A DNA stretch of 61,386 nt from Afipia sp. 64-13 (GCA_001897755.1 MKUJ01000011.1:96529-157914), one strand, 5' to 3'; numbered from the stretch's first letter, positions 36,685 to 46,228 are shown. The notes: a model not told the origin generated them from the sequence alone. Numbers and translations are program-made.

Positions 36685-38199
36685 TTAAGAGACGAGCGGC
36701 GGTGTCGACACCGGCGGCCTGCGCCATTTCGTTGCCTGCTCGAAAGCATAGGCGATGCGGATCAGCCGTGAGTCGTCGAACGGACGGGCGAGAATGTCGA
36801 GGCCGACCGGAACGCCGATCGGCGCATCGGCGCTCGGCGGCGAGAAGCCGGCCGGCACCGTCACCGCTGGAAAGCCGGTGACGCCGGCGAGAATGCCGGT
36901 GCGGTCGCCCTGAGAGGGCTCGCCGATGCCATAGACCAGACGCTTCTGCAGCGGATAGGCGACCGCATCGACGCTGTGGTCGGCCATCAGCAGCAGCACG
37001 CGCTCGCGCAGCCGCTCGATACGCGCGAGACGCATCAGATACTCGTGCTCCTCTTCCGGATGTTCGAGCGCATCGGTCTCGGCGAGAAACTTCTCCAGCG
37101 ACAGCTTGTGATACTGGCCCGATACGATCAGCTCGCGCAGGGTCTTGACCGGCGCGCGGCCTTGGAGCGAGGCGAGATAAGCGTTGAACAGCGTCTTGAA
37201 TTCCCATTTCTGCACGTCGTCGTCGCGCAGGATGGCGTCCGAATCGATCATCGGATCGGCGATCTCGACAATGGTCGCGCCGGCGCCGCGACATGCATCG
37301 AGCGCCGCGGCGACAATGGCATTGACCTCGGCGTGGACCGCATCCTTGCCGAGGAAACCGGTGAACACGCCAATGCGCGCGCCGCGCAGCCCGTCGGCAT
37401 CGAGATAGTCGGTGAAGCTGTGCGGGATATGGCCGACCGCGCAGGCGGTCGCCGGATCGTCGCGATCGAAGCCTGCCATCACGTCGAGCATGATTGCGGC
37501 ATCCTCGACCGAGCGGGTGATCGCGCCGACCACGTCCTGCGTGTGCGAGACCGGAATCACTCCGGCGCGGCTGACAAGACCTTTGGTGGAGCGGAAGCCG
37601 ACCAGATTATTCGCCGAGGCCGGCGAGCGGATCGAATTCACCGTATCGGTGGCGAGACCGACAGCGGCGAAATTCGCCGCGATCGCGGCGCCCGTGCCGC
37701 CGCTGGAGCCGCCGGGCGTGCGGGTGAGGTCATAAGGATTTCTGGTCTGGCCGCCGAGCGAGGAGAGGGTGATGCCGGACAGCGCCAGCTCGTGCATGTT
37801 GGTCTTGGCAAGAATGATCGCGCCGGCCTCGCGCAGCCGCTTCGTCACCGCGCTTTCGGTTGGCGGGATCACGTTCTTGAACAGTACATTGCCGCCGCTG
37901 GTCGGCATGTCGGTGGTGTTGTAGTTGTCCTTCACCGCGACCGGGATGCCGTGCAGCGGTCCGGCAAGCTCGCCGGTTTTGGCGAAATGCTCATCGAGCC
38001 GCGCCGCCGTCTCGCGTGCTTGCGGGTTGATTGCGAGAATGGCGGCGAGGGCAGGGCCTTGATGGTCGTAGGCGGCGATGCGCGCGAGATAGGCCTCGAC
38101 GATGGCGACGCAGGTGGTCCGCCGGCTCAGGATCGCCTCGTGCAGCGCGGCGATCGACGCCTCCTCGACAGCGAACGGCGCGGCGGAGCTGGATGCCAT
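36685..38199 (-). CDS. Amidase signature family hydrolase
   Basis: A 504-residue amidase. Catalytic Lys in GIPVAVKDNYNTTD, the glycine/serine-rich signature PGGSSGGTGAAIAANFA, and the cis-serine/nucleophile serine segment in TDTVNSIRSPASANN, giving the Ser-cisSer-Lys triad. The typical family DTGGSIR here reads DTVNSIR, a difference also seen in some indoleacetamide-hydrolase-like enzymes. Candidate activities include indole-3-acetamide or mandelamide hydrolysis; substrate not decided by sequence. No signal peptide. ATG 38199 follows CCGGAGATCATC. It is third in the minus-strand group gloB-cupin-amidase, 42 bp after the cupin. Confidence 0.9.
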   Translation of the reverse strand: MASSSAAPFAVEEASIAALHEAILSRRTTCVAIVEAYLARIAAYDHQGPALAAILAINPQARETAARLDEHFAKTGELAGPLHGIPVAVKDNYNTTDMPTSGGNVLFKNVIPPTESAVTKRLREAGAIILAKTNMHELALSGITLSSLGGQTRNPYDLTRTPGGSSGGTGAAIAANFAAVGLATDTVNSIRSPASANNLVGFRSTKGLVSRAGVIPVSHTQDVVGAITRSVEDAAIMLDVMAGFDRDDPATACAVGHIPHSFTDYLDADGLRGARIGVFTGFLGKDAVHAEVNAIVAAALDACRGAGATIVEIADPMIDSDAILRDDDVQKWEFKTLFNAYLASLQGRAPVKTLRELIVSGQYHKLSLEKFLAETDALEHPEEEHEYLMRLARIERLRERVLLLMADHSVDAVAYPLQKRLVYGIGEPSQGDRTGILAGVTGFPAVTVPAGFSPPSADAPIGVPVGLDILARPFDDSRLIRIAYAFEQATKWRRPPVSTPPLVS

Positions 38200-38241
38200 G
38201 ATGATCTCCGGAAAGGAAAGTAGCGGTGCGATGACGGACGC

Positions 38242-38679
38242 CTAGACTGCCGGATCGAAGTCCGGCGGCGCAAGCTCGAAGCCGGAATACTCAAATCCCG
38301 GCGCGACGGTGCATCCGACCAAGGTCCATGCGCCGAGGCTGCGCGCCGCCTGCCATGCGCCGGTCGGCACGATGGCTTGCGGGCACTGGTCGGCGACAAG
38401 GTCGGGGCCCAGCGTGATGTCGTGCCGCGTGTCATCCCCGGCGATGCTGAGGATCAAGGGATCGCCGGCGTAATAGTGCCAGGTCTCCACCGCATCGACG
38501 CGGTGCCAGTGCGAGCGCTCGCCTGCGGCAAGCAGGAAGTAGATTGCCGTCGAACACGCCCGGCCGTCCGGTGTGGTGCGGGTGTCGCGAAAGGTCTGGC
38601 GGAATTGACCGCCTTCCGGATGCGGCGCGAGATCAAGGCGGGCGATCACCTCGGCCGCGGTGAGCGGTGCGGCGCCCAT
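38242..38679 (-). CDS. Cupin_5 (DUF985) family protein
   Basis: A 145-residue cupin-fold protein: LDLAPHPEGGQFRQTFRD, STAIYFLLAAGERSHWHRVDAVETWHYYAG and CTVAPGFEYSGFELAPPDF are the DUF985/cupin_5 blocks. The HWHR-x5-E-x-WHYY pattern gives potential metal/sugar-binding histidines and a glutamate. The biochemical role is unsettled. Its ATG overlaps the gloB stop (ATGA at 38679), so it is translationally coupled to gloB, and the amidase follows after 42 bp, making a three-gene operon. Confidence 0.88.
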   Translation of the reverse strand: MGAAPLTAAEVIARLDLAPHPEGGQFRQTFRDTRTTPDGRACSTAIYFLLAAGERSHWHRVDAVETWHYYAGDPLILSIAGDDTRHDITLGPDLVADQCPQAIVPTGAWQAARSLGAWTLVGCTVAPGFEYSGFELAPPDFDPAV

Positions 38680-39446
38680 CAGGAGCGGTTCTTGCGTTCG
38701 CGGATTTCGCCGAACACCTCGGCCGGCGTGTTGCCGCTCATGCCGAGCGCGGCGGCGACCGCAGGCACGTCGGCGCGCAGGAACACGTTGGCTTCCTTCT
38801 CGTCGCGCAGCAGCACCGGAATGGTCGGCTGATTGGCCGCGCGCAGCCGCGCCACATCCTCGGCGCGCTTCTTCAACGCCGGATTGTTCGGCTCGATGCC
38901 GAGCGCGAACTTCACGTTCGATGCGGTATATTCGTGGCCGCAATAGACCCGCGTGTCGTTCGGCAGCGCGCGCAGCTTGAGCAGCGAATCCCACATCATC
39001 GGATAGGTGCCCTCGAACACGCGGCCGCAGCCGATCGAGAACAGCGTGTCGGCGCAGAACAGCGCGTGCTCGGCATCGAACATGTAGCTGATGTGGTCGA
39101 GCGTATGGCCCGGCGTTTCCAGCACGCGCGCGACCAGATTACCGACCTTGACGGTGTCGCCTTCCTTGACGCGCTGGTCGACCTCGGGGATCGCCGTACC
39201 GTTGTCATAGGGCGCCACCACGCGGCATTTGTATTTGCGCTTGAGTTCGGCGATGCCGCCGACGTGATCCTGATGATGATGGGTGACCAGAATGTCGGTC
39301 AGATTCCAGCCTTCGCGCTCCAGCGCCTCGATGACGGGGCCGGCTTCCGGCGCGTCGATCGAGGCTGTCGCCTTGGTTTGCGGATCGTGAATGAGATAGC
39401 CGAAATTGTCGGACAGGCAGGGAAACAAGCGGATTTCGGCGGCCAT
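38679..39446 (-). CDS. gloB: Hydroxyacylglutathione hydrolase (glyoxalase II)
   Basis: A 255-residue binuclear metal enzyme hydrolysing S-lactoylglutathione to lactate and glutathione, the last step of methylglyoxal detoxification. Metal motif THHHQDHVGG (His56, His58, Asp60, His61), GHTLDHISY, FCADTLFSIGCGR, and YCGHEYTASN. The C-terminal helical glutathione-binding domain ends with FGEIRERKNRS, so length and fold are the full GloB type, unlike the shorter MBL protein at 1780. ATG 39446. First gene of the gloB-cupin-amidase operon and divergent from the methyltransferase at 39572. Confidence 0.94.
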   Translation of the reverse strand: MAAEIRLFPCLSDNFGYLIHDPQTKATASIDAPEAGPVIEALEREGWNLTDILVTHHHQDHVGGIAELKRKYKCRVVAPYDNGTAIPEVDQRVKEGDTVKVGNLVARVLETPGHTLDHISYMFDAEHALFCADTLFSIGCGRVFEGTYPMMWDSLLKLRALPNDTRVYCGHEYTASNVKFALGIEPNNPALKKRAEDVARLRAANQPTIPVLLRDEKEANVFLRADVPAVAAALGMSGNTPAEVFGEIRERKNRS

Positions 39447-39571
39447 GGGATCTCCAGATTTTCTATGTGCGCTATATTAACATAGGGGGCGCGGCGGGAG
39501 AAAGGCCACGCTGTCGCTTAAGGACGCATGGTGAGGCTGCGTTGCGCCGCATGCCGTGTTAGATTGCCGTC

Positions 39572-40309
39572 ATGACCATCGACGTGATCGATCTTCGCAA
39601 TTTCTACTCGCAGCGCATCGGCATCGTGGCGCGGCGCCTGATCAATCGCGGCATCGCGAACTGCTGGCCGCGTGCCGACAGCATGCGCGTGCTCGGCCTC
39701 GGTTATCCGACGCCGTATCTCGGCCTGTTCCGCGATTCGTGCGAGCGCTGCATCGCCTTCATGCCGGCGGCGCAGGGCGTGCTGAAATGGCCGACGGCGC
39801 GGCCGGCGCTCGCCGCCCTGGTCGACGAATTCGCGATGCCGCTGCCGGATGCCTCGATCGACCGCATCCTGCTGGTGCATGCGCTGGAGATGTCGGACGA
39901 TCCGGAAGGTCTGATGCGCGAGGTCTGGCGCGTGCTCGCGCCATCGGGGCGGATGCTGGCGGTGATTCCGAACCGGCGCGGGGTCTGGACGCGGACCGAC
40001 GCGACGCCGTTCGGCCATGGTCGGCCCTATTCGCGTTCGCAGATCACCCAGCTTCTGCGGCAGACCTGGTTCACGCCGACCTCTTGGGGGGAGGCGCTGT
40101 TCGTGCCGCCGATCAACGGAAGCTGGTTCCTGCGTTCGGCGATGGCTTGGGAGCGGATGGGCGCGGCGCTGTCGTCGCCGTTTCCCGGCGTCTACATCGT
40201 CGAGGCCACCAAGCAGGTCTATCGCGGTATTCCCGTGCACCGCGAGCGCACGCGTCTCATTCCGGCGATGCGGCCGGTGCTGGTGCCGACCACGTCGCAT
40301 CGCGGCTGA
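39572..40309 (+). CDS. Class I SAM-dependent methyltransferase
   Basis: A 245-residue methyltransferase. The SAM-binding glycine loop is RVLGLGYPTPYLG, a divergent form of motif I; LPLPDASIDRILLVHALEMSDDPEGLMREVWRVLAPSGRMLAVIPN is the motif II-III region of UbiE/BioC-like enzymes (given in pieces around residues 88-135). Start ATG 39572. In other Rhizobiales the same gene sits opposite gloB, as here, 125 bp apart. The methyl acceptor is unknown. The C-terminal 50 residues (GVYIVEATKQVYRGIP) are conserved-looking but unassigned. Confidence 0.87.
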   Translation: MTIDVIDLRNFYSQRIGIVARRLINRGIANCWPRADSMRVLGLGYPTPYLGLFRDSCERCIAFMPAAQGVLKWPTARPALAALVDEFAMPLPDASIDRILLVHALEMSDDPEGLMREVWRVLAPSGRMLAVIPNRRGVWTRTDATPFGHGRPYSRSQITQLLRQTWFTPTSWGEALFVPPINGSWFLRSAMAWERMGAALSSPFPGVYIVEATKQVYRGIPVHRERTRLIPAMRPVLVPTTSHRG

Positions 40310-40400
40310 CGCTGGCGCGCCGCCGCCTCTGCGCGATGCTGTTGTTGAAGTGGCCGGACGTCGATGAGCGCCCGCGCATGCGGGCGCTACCGATCACGGC

Positions 40401-41084
40401 TTATTCGTTGCCGGGCGCGAAATCGTCGGTCTGCGGCTGCGGTGCATCCGGCTGCATCGGCACCTGGCCTTCGGGGCGCGGCCGGCGACGGCGGCGATGG
40501 CCGAAGCGTTCGCCGGTCTGATTGCCGGGCTCAAAACCGGGCTGCGGCTGCGCGCCACCAGTGATGAAGGAGGGCAGGCGATCAACCGCGCCGGCATCGC
40601 CGCCCTGCGTCGAAGGCTGCTGGCGGGGTTCGCGCGGTTCGCGAACTTCGCGCGGCTGCGACTGCTGTTCGCGCGGCGCGAATTGCTGCTGCGGCTGCGG
40701 GGCAAAACCCGGCTCTGCGCCGAAGTTCGAATAGCCGTCGGCATCGTCGCCATTGTCGTCGGAGTTGTCGTCGATGCGCGGCTGCTGCTGCTGTTGCTGC
40801 GGCTGGCTCTGGCGCAGTTGCTCCTGCGCGGCGGCGATCAGGCGGAAATAGTGCTCGGCGTGCTGGTAGTAGTTCTCGGCCGCCACCGGATCGCCGGACG
40901 AGCGTGCGTCACGGGCGAGCTGGACGTACTTTTCGGCGACATGCGATGCGGTGCCGCGGATCTTGATGTCCGGACCGTTCGACTCAAACACCCGCGTCAT
41001 CGGGTTCTGGCCGCGCCGGTTGTGGCCGCTATTGTTGTTGTTGGGCCGGCTACGCATACGCTTGTTGTTCTGACCGTTCCTCAT
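40401..41084 (-). CDS. DUF4167 domain protein (low-complexity, RNA-binding-like)
   Basis: A 227-residue protein. The N-terminus is asparagine/arginine/glycine-rich (MRNGQNNKRMRSRPNNNN), then the DUF4167 core VFESNGPDIKIRGTASHVAEKY followed by VQLARDARSSGDPVAAENYYQHAEHY. The rest is disordered: a seven-glutamine run, acidic DDNSDDNGDD, repeated PREVREPREPRQQP, and a basic RRRRRPRPEG near the end. The composition suggests nucleic-acid binding, unproven. It is conserved in Rhizobiales beside prfA-prmC, as here. ATG 41084. It is preceded by an unusually long 456-bp gap. Confidence 0.9.
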   Translation of the reverse strand: MRNGQNNKRMRSRPNNNNSGHNRRGQNPMTRVFESNGPDIKIRGTASHVAEKYVQLARDARSSGDPVAAENYYQHAEHYFRLIAAAQEQLRQSQPQQQQQQPRIDDNSDDNGDDADGYSNFGAEPGFAPQPQQQFAPREQQSQPREVREPREPRQQPSTQGGDAGAVDRLPSFITGGAQPQPGFEPGNQTGERFGHRRRRRPRPEGQVPMQPDAPQPQTDDFAPGNE

Positions 41085-41540
41085 GTCGAGCCTTCTCACC
41101 GATCCTGAATGGTGTCGATCGCAATAAAGCAATTCCGCGCACAGACGCGGGTTGCGGCATCATGGATGTTTCGTTCGAATCTGCCGTTCGTCGCGTGCAG
41201 CAAGAACGCGTTTTCCCCCATTTCCGGCGCGGCCGCAGGTCAAAGACCGGATGGCCCTGTGCGCCGGTTCACATCAGCCTGTTTGCACAAGCCTGCATTT
41301 CACTGGTGAATGTTCGAGCGTAAATCGGGCTTTCGTTCGCTTTGCGATCGGGGGGCTGCGTGGCGTTGAAGGCCTGTCGCGCTCCACAGGATCGGCTTTT
41401 CCGGAACCGTTCACTCGGCGATTCTCGACTTCCGAGAACACTGGCGTTGACCCGTCTCCTGACGGGAACACGAACCTTGAACCGAGGGTGTATTCGGAAC
41501 CTAATCGCTCCCGCGCGATAATCCAAGAGGTTTTTTCGCG
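41085..41540. other. 456-bp gap between prmC and DUF4167
   Basis: No gene I can defend. Read on the minus strand it starts with a promoter-like pair, TTGGAT near 41524 and TAGGTT near 41501, separated by 17 bp; transcription from there would give DUF4167 a 5' leader of roughly 400 nt. Several inverted repeats occur (for example TTCTCG/CGAGAA around 41428-41443, TTCCGGAA near 41398). The length and structure suggest a long regulatory leader or a small RNA. No known RNA family is recognised by eye. Confidence 0.4.
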
Positions 41541-42443
41541 TCATATCCCCTTGAAAATGGCGGGTTTTTGTCCAGTCACGATTCGGATGACGCCGCCCAG
41601 ATCGGCTTTGGCCGGATGTTGCAGGGTGAATCCTGCTTCCGTCATCACTTTCGCGACGGCGGCGTGCTGGCCCTGTCCGATCTCGACGATCAGCAATCCG
41701 CCGGTGCAAAGCTGTGCGAAGGCGTCGGGAATGATCGCGCGATAGGCATCGAGCCCGTCGGCGCCGCCGTCGAGGGCGAGATGCGGGTCGTGTTCGCGGA
41801 CCTCGATCGACAGTCCGGCGATGTCGGCGGACGGAATGTAGGGCGGATTCGACACGATCAGATCGAACGGCCCCGGCGCGCCGTCCAAATAATTGCAGGC
41901 AATAAAGGACGCGCGCCCGGCAAGTCCGAGCACCTGCGCGTTATGGCGGGCGGTGGCGAGCGCCTCGGCGGACAGATCGGTGCCGGTGCCGATGGCGTTC
42001 GGCAATTCCGACAGCAGCGCAAGCAGGATCGCACCGGAGCCGGTGCCGATATCGGCGATGCGCAGATCATCTTGCAGGCGCTGCTCGCCGCGCAGGATCT
42101 CCAGCGCGGCCTCCACCACGGTCTCGGTGTCGGGGCGTGGCACCAGCGTCGCCGGGGAGAGCGCGAGCGGCAATCCCCAGAATTCCCTGGTGCCGAGAAT
42201 GCGCGCCACCGGCTCGCCATTGAGGCGCCGGTTGGCAAATGAACTCAGTATTAAACCGTCATTAACTGTCATGCGCCGGTCGCCCTGCGCGATGAGCGTG
42301 GTGAGGTCGAGGCCGAGCGCCGCGCCGGCCAGGATCCGCGCATCGAGCTCCGGCGTGTCGATCCCGTGAGCGGCGAAACGCGCGGCGAGTTCGCGGCGCG
42401 CGTTGTCGATGCTGCGTCCTTCGAGATCGGCAGGCGCGATCAC
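41541..42443 (-). CDS. prmC: Release factor glutamine methyltransferase
   Basis: A 300-residue SAM-dependent enzyme that methylates the GGQ glutamine of release factors RF1/RF2. The hallmark NPPY is in [14 protein letters not shown]; motif I is [27 protein letters not shown] precedes it. The N-terminal helical RF-binding domain occupies about 1-90. The start is GTG 42443, overlapping the prfA stop in GTGA, so it is translationally coupled to prfA, the gene for its substrate. Fully consistent with the family in length and motifs. Confidence 0.95.
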   Translation of the reverse strand: MIAPADLEGRSIDNARRELAARFAAHGIDTPELDARILAGAALGLDLTTLIAQGDRRMTVNDGLILSSFANRRLNGEPVARILGTREFWGLPLALSPATLVPRPDTETVVEAALEILRGEQRLQDDLRIADIGTGSGAILLALLSELPNAIGTGTDLSAEALATARHNAQVLGLAGRASFIACNYLDGAPGPFDLIVSNPPYIPSADIAGLSIEVREHDPHLALDGGADGLDAYRAIIPDAFAQLCTGGLLIVEIGQGQHAAVAKVMTEAGFTLQHPAKADLGGVIRIVTGQKPAIFKGI

Positions 42444-43516
42444 GCGTTGCCCTCGGCGGCGAGCAGCGCCGCCTGATGCTCGGTGGTCAGCGCGTCCGTC
42501 AACTCGCCCAGCGCTTCGCCTGCGATCACCTGCGGCAGCTTGTAGAGCGTGAGGTTGATGCGGTGATCGGTGACGCGACCCTGCGGAAAGTTGTAAGTGC
42601 GGATGCGTTCGGAGCGGTCGCCGGAGCCGACCTGGCCCTTGCGCTCGGCGGAGCGCTCGCTGTCGCGGCGCTGGCGCTCGGCGTCGTAGATGCGCGAGCG
42701 CAGGATGTTCATCGCGCTGGCGCGGTTTTTGTGCTGCGAGCGGCTGTCCTGCATCATCACCACGATGCCGGTCGGAATATGGGTGATGCGGATCGCCGAC
42801 TCGGTCTTGTTGACGTGCTGGCCGCCCGCGCCCTGCGCGCGCATGGTCTCGATCCGCAGATCAGTGTCCTTGATGTCGACATCGACAGCCTCGACCTCCG
42901 GCAGCACCGCGACGGTGGCGGCCGAGGTGTGGATGCGGCCGGACGCTTCGGTGTCCGGCACGCGCTGCACGCGATGCACGCCGGATTCGAATTTCAGTTT
43001 CGCGAAGGCGCCGCGCCCCTGGATCTCGGCGACGATTTCCTTGAAGCCGCCGACGCTGCCTTCGCTTGCCGAGACGACTTCGACCTTCCAGCCCTGCAAT
43101 GCGGCGAAGCGCTCATACATCCGGAACAGATCGCCGGCGAACAGCGAGGCTTCGTCGCCGCCGGTGCCGGCGCGGATTTCCAGCACCACGTTGCGCTCGT
43201 CCATTGCGTCCTTCGGCAGCAGCGCGATGCGGATGTCCTGTTCGAGCGCGGCGTGGCGCGTGGCGAGCTGCGGCCGTTCCTCTTCCGCCATCGCGCGCAT
43301 CTCGGCGTCGATGGCCGGATCGGCGATCAGCGCGTCGATGTCGGCGATCTCCTGCCCCGCGGCGCGATAGGCGCGGACCGCTTCGACCACGGGGGTGAGC
43401 TCGTTGAGCTCGCGGGTGGCGCGCACATAGGCGTCCGACGAAAGCTGACCGAGCAGTTCGTTCTCAAGGGCGGCGTGACGGGCCAGCAGGATGTCGAGTT
43501 TGGCTTCAGGCAGCAT
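42440..43516 (-). CDS. prfA: Peptide chain release factor 1
   Basis: A 358-residue RF1 terminating translation at UAA and UAG. The peptidyl-transfer motif GGQ is in [18 protein letters not shown], the site PrmC modifies. RF1-type features include the [20 protein letters not shown] domain-2 start and [18 protein letters not shown] near the C-terminus. ATG 43516. The gene forms a coupled pair with prmC; ptsP upstream ends 149 bp away with a palindromic repeat in between. Confidence 0.96.
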   Translation of the reverse strand: MLPEAKLDILLARHAALENELLGQLSSDAYVRATRELNELTPVVEAVRAYRAAGQEIADIDALIADPAIDAEMRAMAEEERPQLATRHAALEQDIRIALLPKDAMDERNVVLEIRAGTGGDEASLFAGDLFRMYERFAALQGWKVEVVSASEGSVGGFKEIVAEIQGRGAFAKLKFESGVHRVQRVPDTEASGRIHTSAATVAVLPEVEAVDVDIKDTDLRIETMRAQGAGGQHVNKTESAIRITHIPTGIVVMMQDSRSQHKNRASAMNILRSRIYDAERQRRDSERSAERKGQVGSGDRSERIRTYNFPQGRVTDHRINLTLYKLPQVIAGEALGELTDALTTEHQAALLAAEGNA

Positions 43517-43550
43517 GATTATCGAAATTGTTGGTGGACATTTTTACGGT

Positions 43551-43642
43551 CGTCATTGCGAGGAGGCGAAACCGACGACGCAATTCGGTTCTTGTGGGCA
43601 GCAAGGGAAGGACTGGATTGCTTCGCTCCGCTCGCAATGACG
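43551..43642. repeat. Palindromic intergenic element, family A
   Basis: CGTCATTGCGAG (43551-43562) and CTCGCAATGACG (43631-43642) are exact 12-bp inverted ends of a 92-bp element, with GGATTGCTTCGCTCCG in the right arm. This sequence is a dispersed palindromic repeat I recognise from Bradyrhizobium-group genomes. It lies between ptsP and prfA, ending 23 bp from the ptsP stop, and may fold to end or stabilise the ptsP transcript. Confidence 0.8.
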
Positions 43643-43665
43643 GCGATCAATTCGCAGCCGCCTCG

Positions 43666-45933
43666 CTACAACGACAGCCCCTCGGCTTCGGCGAATTCCA
43701 TCAGCTTCTTGCGGATCGAGACGCTGCCCACCGGCGCATCCAGCCACTGCGTCATCATCGTCCCGGCCTTTTTCGCGTCGAGATCGAGGATCATCGCCTT
43801 GACCGGGCCGTGCGAGGTCGCCGACAGCGACAGCGAGCGATAGCCGAGCGCGATCAGCGCCAGCGCGCCGATCGGCTGCGAGGCCATCTCGCCGCACAGC
43901 GAGGCGGTCCGGCCCGCGGCGCTGGCCTTGCGCGCGATGTCGCGCAACGCGCGCAGGATCGGCGCCGACAGCGTGTCGAACCGATCGGTGACGCGGGCGT
44001 TGCCGCGATCGACCGCGAACAGGAACTGGAACAGATCGTTCGATCCGACCGAGACGAAATCGACGCGCTCCAGCAATTCGTCCATCTGATAGAGCAGCGC
44101 GGGCACCTCAATCATGGTGCCGACATCGACGCGCTCCGGCAGGGTGTGGCCGTGCTGGCGCAGATAGGTCAGCTCGCGCTCGATCATCAGCTTGGCCTGA
44201 TCGAATTCGCCGACCTCGGAGATCATCGGGAACATGATGCGCAGCGAGCGGCCGCTGGCGGCGCGCAGCAGCGCGCGGATCTGGCCGCGCAGCAGGCCGG
44301 GCCGGTCGAGGCCGAGCCGGATCGCGCGCCAGCCCAGCGCCGGATTCTCCTCGACGATGGTGTCCATATAAGGCAGCGCCTTGTCGCCGCCGATGTCGAG
44401 GGTGCGGAAGGTCACCGGCTTGCTGCCGGCGGCGTCGAGCACGGCGCGATAGAGCGCGAGCTGCTCGCTGGTGCGCGGCAGGCTCGGGCTCACCATGAAT
44501 TGCAATTCGGTGCGGAACAGGCCGATGCCGGCGGAGCCGGTGTCCTCGATATGCGGCAGGTCGATGACAAGGCCGGCGTTCAGCATCAGATCGACATGCT
44601 GGCCGTCTCTGGTCTGGCACGGCTTGTCGCGCAGTTCGCGATACTGCTCCTGCCGCCGGGCGCGGAAGCGCACCCGCTCGGCATAGGCCGACTGGATCTC
44701 CTGCGAGGGGCGCACATAGATCGAGCCTGACGTGCCGTCGACGATGATGGCGTCGTCGGTGTCGGCGATGCCGGCCGCGTTCTGCACTTCGCCGACGGCG
44801 GGAATGCCGAGCGCGCGCGCCACGATCGAGACGTGCGAATTGGCGGTGCCTTCCTCCAGCACCAGGCCGCGCAGCTTGTTGCGGTCGTAATCGAGCAGCG
44901 CGGCCGGCCCCATCGAACGCGCGACCAGGATCGCGTTGTCGGGCAGAAGCTCGCGCGAGGGCGCATGGTCGCGCCCCACCAATTGGCGCATCAGGCGATG
45001 GCCGAGATCCTCCAGATCGTGCAGGCGGTCGCGCAGATAGGGATCGGTCGAGCGCAGCATGCGCGCGCGGGTATCGGACTGCACGCGCTCGACCGCGGCT
45101 TCGGCGGTGAGGCCGGTGGCCACCGCCTCCTGCAGCTTGTGCTTCCAGCCCTGATCGTTGGCGAACATGCGATAGGCTTCGAGGATGTCGCGATGGTCGC
45201 CGCCATCGGCGACGTCGCCGCGCTCCAGCATGCGGTCGAGATCGGCCCGCAGCTTGGTGATCGCGCTGTCGAGCCGCTTGACCTCCTTGGGCACGTCCTC
45301 GGCGATGTAGTTGGTGATGACGACGCGCGGCTCGTGCAGCACCACATGCCCCATCGCGATGCCGTCCGACAGGATGGCGCCGGTCTTGTGCAGCGAATGG
45401 CGCGCGGCGGGCTCGGCGCCGGGCTTGGCCAGCGCCGACAACTCGCCCGAGGCGATCATCTCCGCGAGCACCATCGCGGTGGTCTGCAGCGCCTCGACTT
45501 CCTCCTCGACATAGGTGCGGTGGGCGCGGTTCTGCACCACCAGCACGCCGAGCGTGTTGCCGGCGCGCAGGATCGGCACGCCGAGGAAGGAGTGATAGAT
45601 TTCTTCGCCGGTCTCCGGGCGATACGAATAGGCCGGATGGCTCTGCGCGTTGGACAGGTTCAGCGGAGTGGCTTCGCTGGCGACCAGGCCGACCAAGCCC
45701 TCATGCGCGTTGAGCACCGTCTGGTGCACCGCGTCGGGATTGAGGCCCTCGGTGGCGTAGAGTTCGAGGGTGTTGTCGACGCGCAGCACGTAGGTGGAGC
45801 ACACCTCCGCCACCATGTTGGCGGCGATCAGCACCACGATCTTGTCGAGCCGCTCCTGCGCGCTGACCCGTTCGGCCATCACTTCGCGGAGCCGCCTCAA
45901 CAGGACGCGGGGACCTCCCAGCGCGCTCCGCAT
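43666..45933 (-). CDS. ptsP: Phosphoenolpyruvate-protein phosphotransferase PtsP (enzyme I Ntr)
   Basis: A 755-residue enzyme I of the nitrogen PTS, passing phosphate from PEP to NPr. An N-terminal GAF domain (about 20-165; FLGVPILRAGNTLGVLVVQN) is a sensor that in related bacteria binds glutamine. Phospho-histidine His367 lies in EEGTANSHVSIVARALGIPAV. C-terminal PEP-binding domain: GIGLFRTELQFM, IMFPMISEVGE and SVGSNDLFQFLFAVDRGNARV, with the catalytic cysteine in ASLCGEMAS. ATG 45933 is chosen because upstream sequence is intergenic and GAF follows. Role: nitrogen/carbon status control of PTS-Ntr. Confidence 0.95.
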   Translation of the reverse strand: MRSALGGPRVLLRRLREVMAERVSAQERLDKIVVLIAANMVAEVCSTYVLRVDNTLELYATEGLNPDAVHQTVLNAHEGLVGLVASEATPLNLSNAQSHPAYSYRPETGEEIYHSFLGVPILRAGNTLGVLVVQNRAHRTYVEEEVEALQTTAMVLAEMIASGELSALAKPGAEPAARHSLHKTGAILSDGIAMGHVVLHEPRVVITNYIAEDVPKEVKRLDSAITKLRADLDRMLERGDVADGGDHRDILEAYRMFANDQGWKHKLQEAVATGLTAEAAVERVQSDTRARMLRSTDPYLRDRLHDLEDLGHRLMRQLVGRDHAPSRELLPDNAILVARSMGPAALLDYDRNKLRGLVLEEGTANSHVSIVARALGIPAVGEVQNAAGIADTDDAIIVDGTSGSIYVRPSQEIQSAYAERVRFRARRQEQYRELRDKPCQTRDGQHVDLMLNAGLVIDLPHIEDTGSAGIGLFRTELQFMVSPSLPRTSEQLALYRAVLDAAGSKPVTFRTLDIGGDKALPYMDTIVEENPALGWRAIRLGLDRPGLLRGQIRALLRAASGRSLRIMFPMISEVGEFDQAKLMIERELTYLRQHGHTLPERVDVGTMIEVPALLYQMDELLERVDFVSVGSNDLFQFLFAVDRGNARVTDRFDTLSAPILRALRDIARKASAAGRTASLCGEMASQPIGALALIALGYRSLSLSATSHGPVKAMILDLDAKKAGTMMTQWLDAPVGSVSIRKKLMEFAEAEGLSL

Positions 45934-46191
45934 GTGCCGAAACCCTCCTCTGCGCGGCCAGGCGGGGGCCGGAGCCGCCGCCAGGCGATTCGATACGTCC
46001 GCCGCGCGGCCAGGCGTGGCATCAACGGTGGGGCGGCCGGCGAAACCCGCGCCGGGGAGATGATTCCGACGTTGCCTGCGGCAGCCCTGTTTCAGGCTAT
46101 AGCCAATTGGGGCAGGGTTCGCCAAGCAAAACCCGCGCCAGCGCCGCCGATCAGATGATCTTGATTTGGCACGGTTTTGCCGAACCGGCGG

Positions 46192-46224
46192 GGGCGGGCC
46201 CCAAGGCCGGCCGGGGACCCGCCC
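46192..46224 (-). terminator. GC-rich hairpin after marC, possible terminator
   Basis: On the minus strand GGGCGGGTCCCC and GGGGCCCGCCC can pair (one mismatch) around a 10-nt loop, starting 4 bp after the marC stop. There is no T-run after it, so termination is uncertain. The rest of 45934-46191 holds the ptsP promoter region, with no gene seen. Confidence 0.4.
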
Positions 46225-46228
46225 GGGA

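Noticed and set aside
38242-38994. Single 250-residue protein joining the cupin with upstream sequence
   Set aside because: The upstream part is gloB in another frame; ATG 38679 begins the conserved cupin and overlaps the gloB stop.
40590-40830. Trinucleotide-like repeats in DUF4167 as a possible satellite
   Set aside because: They are in-frame codons of glutamine and proline/arginine low-complexity stretches typical of this family.
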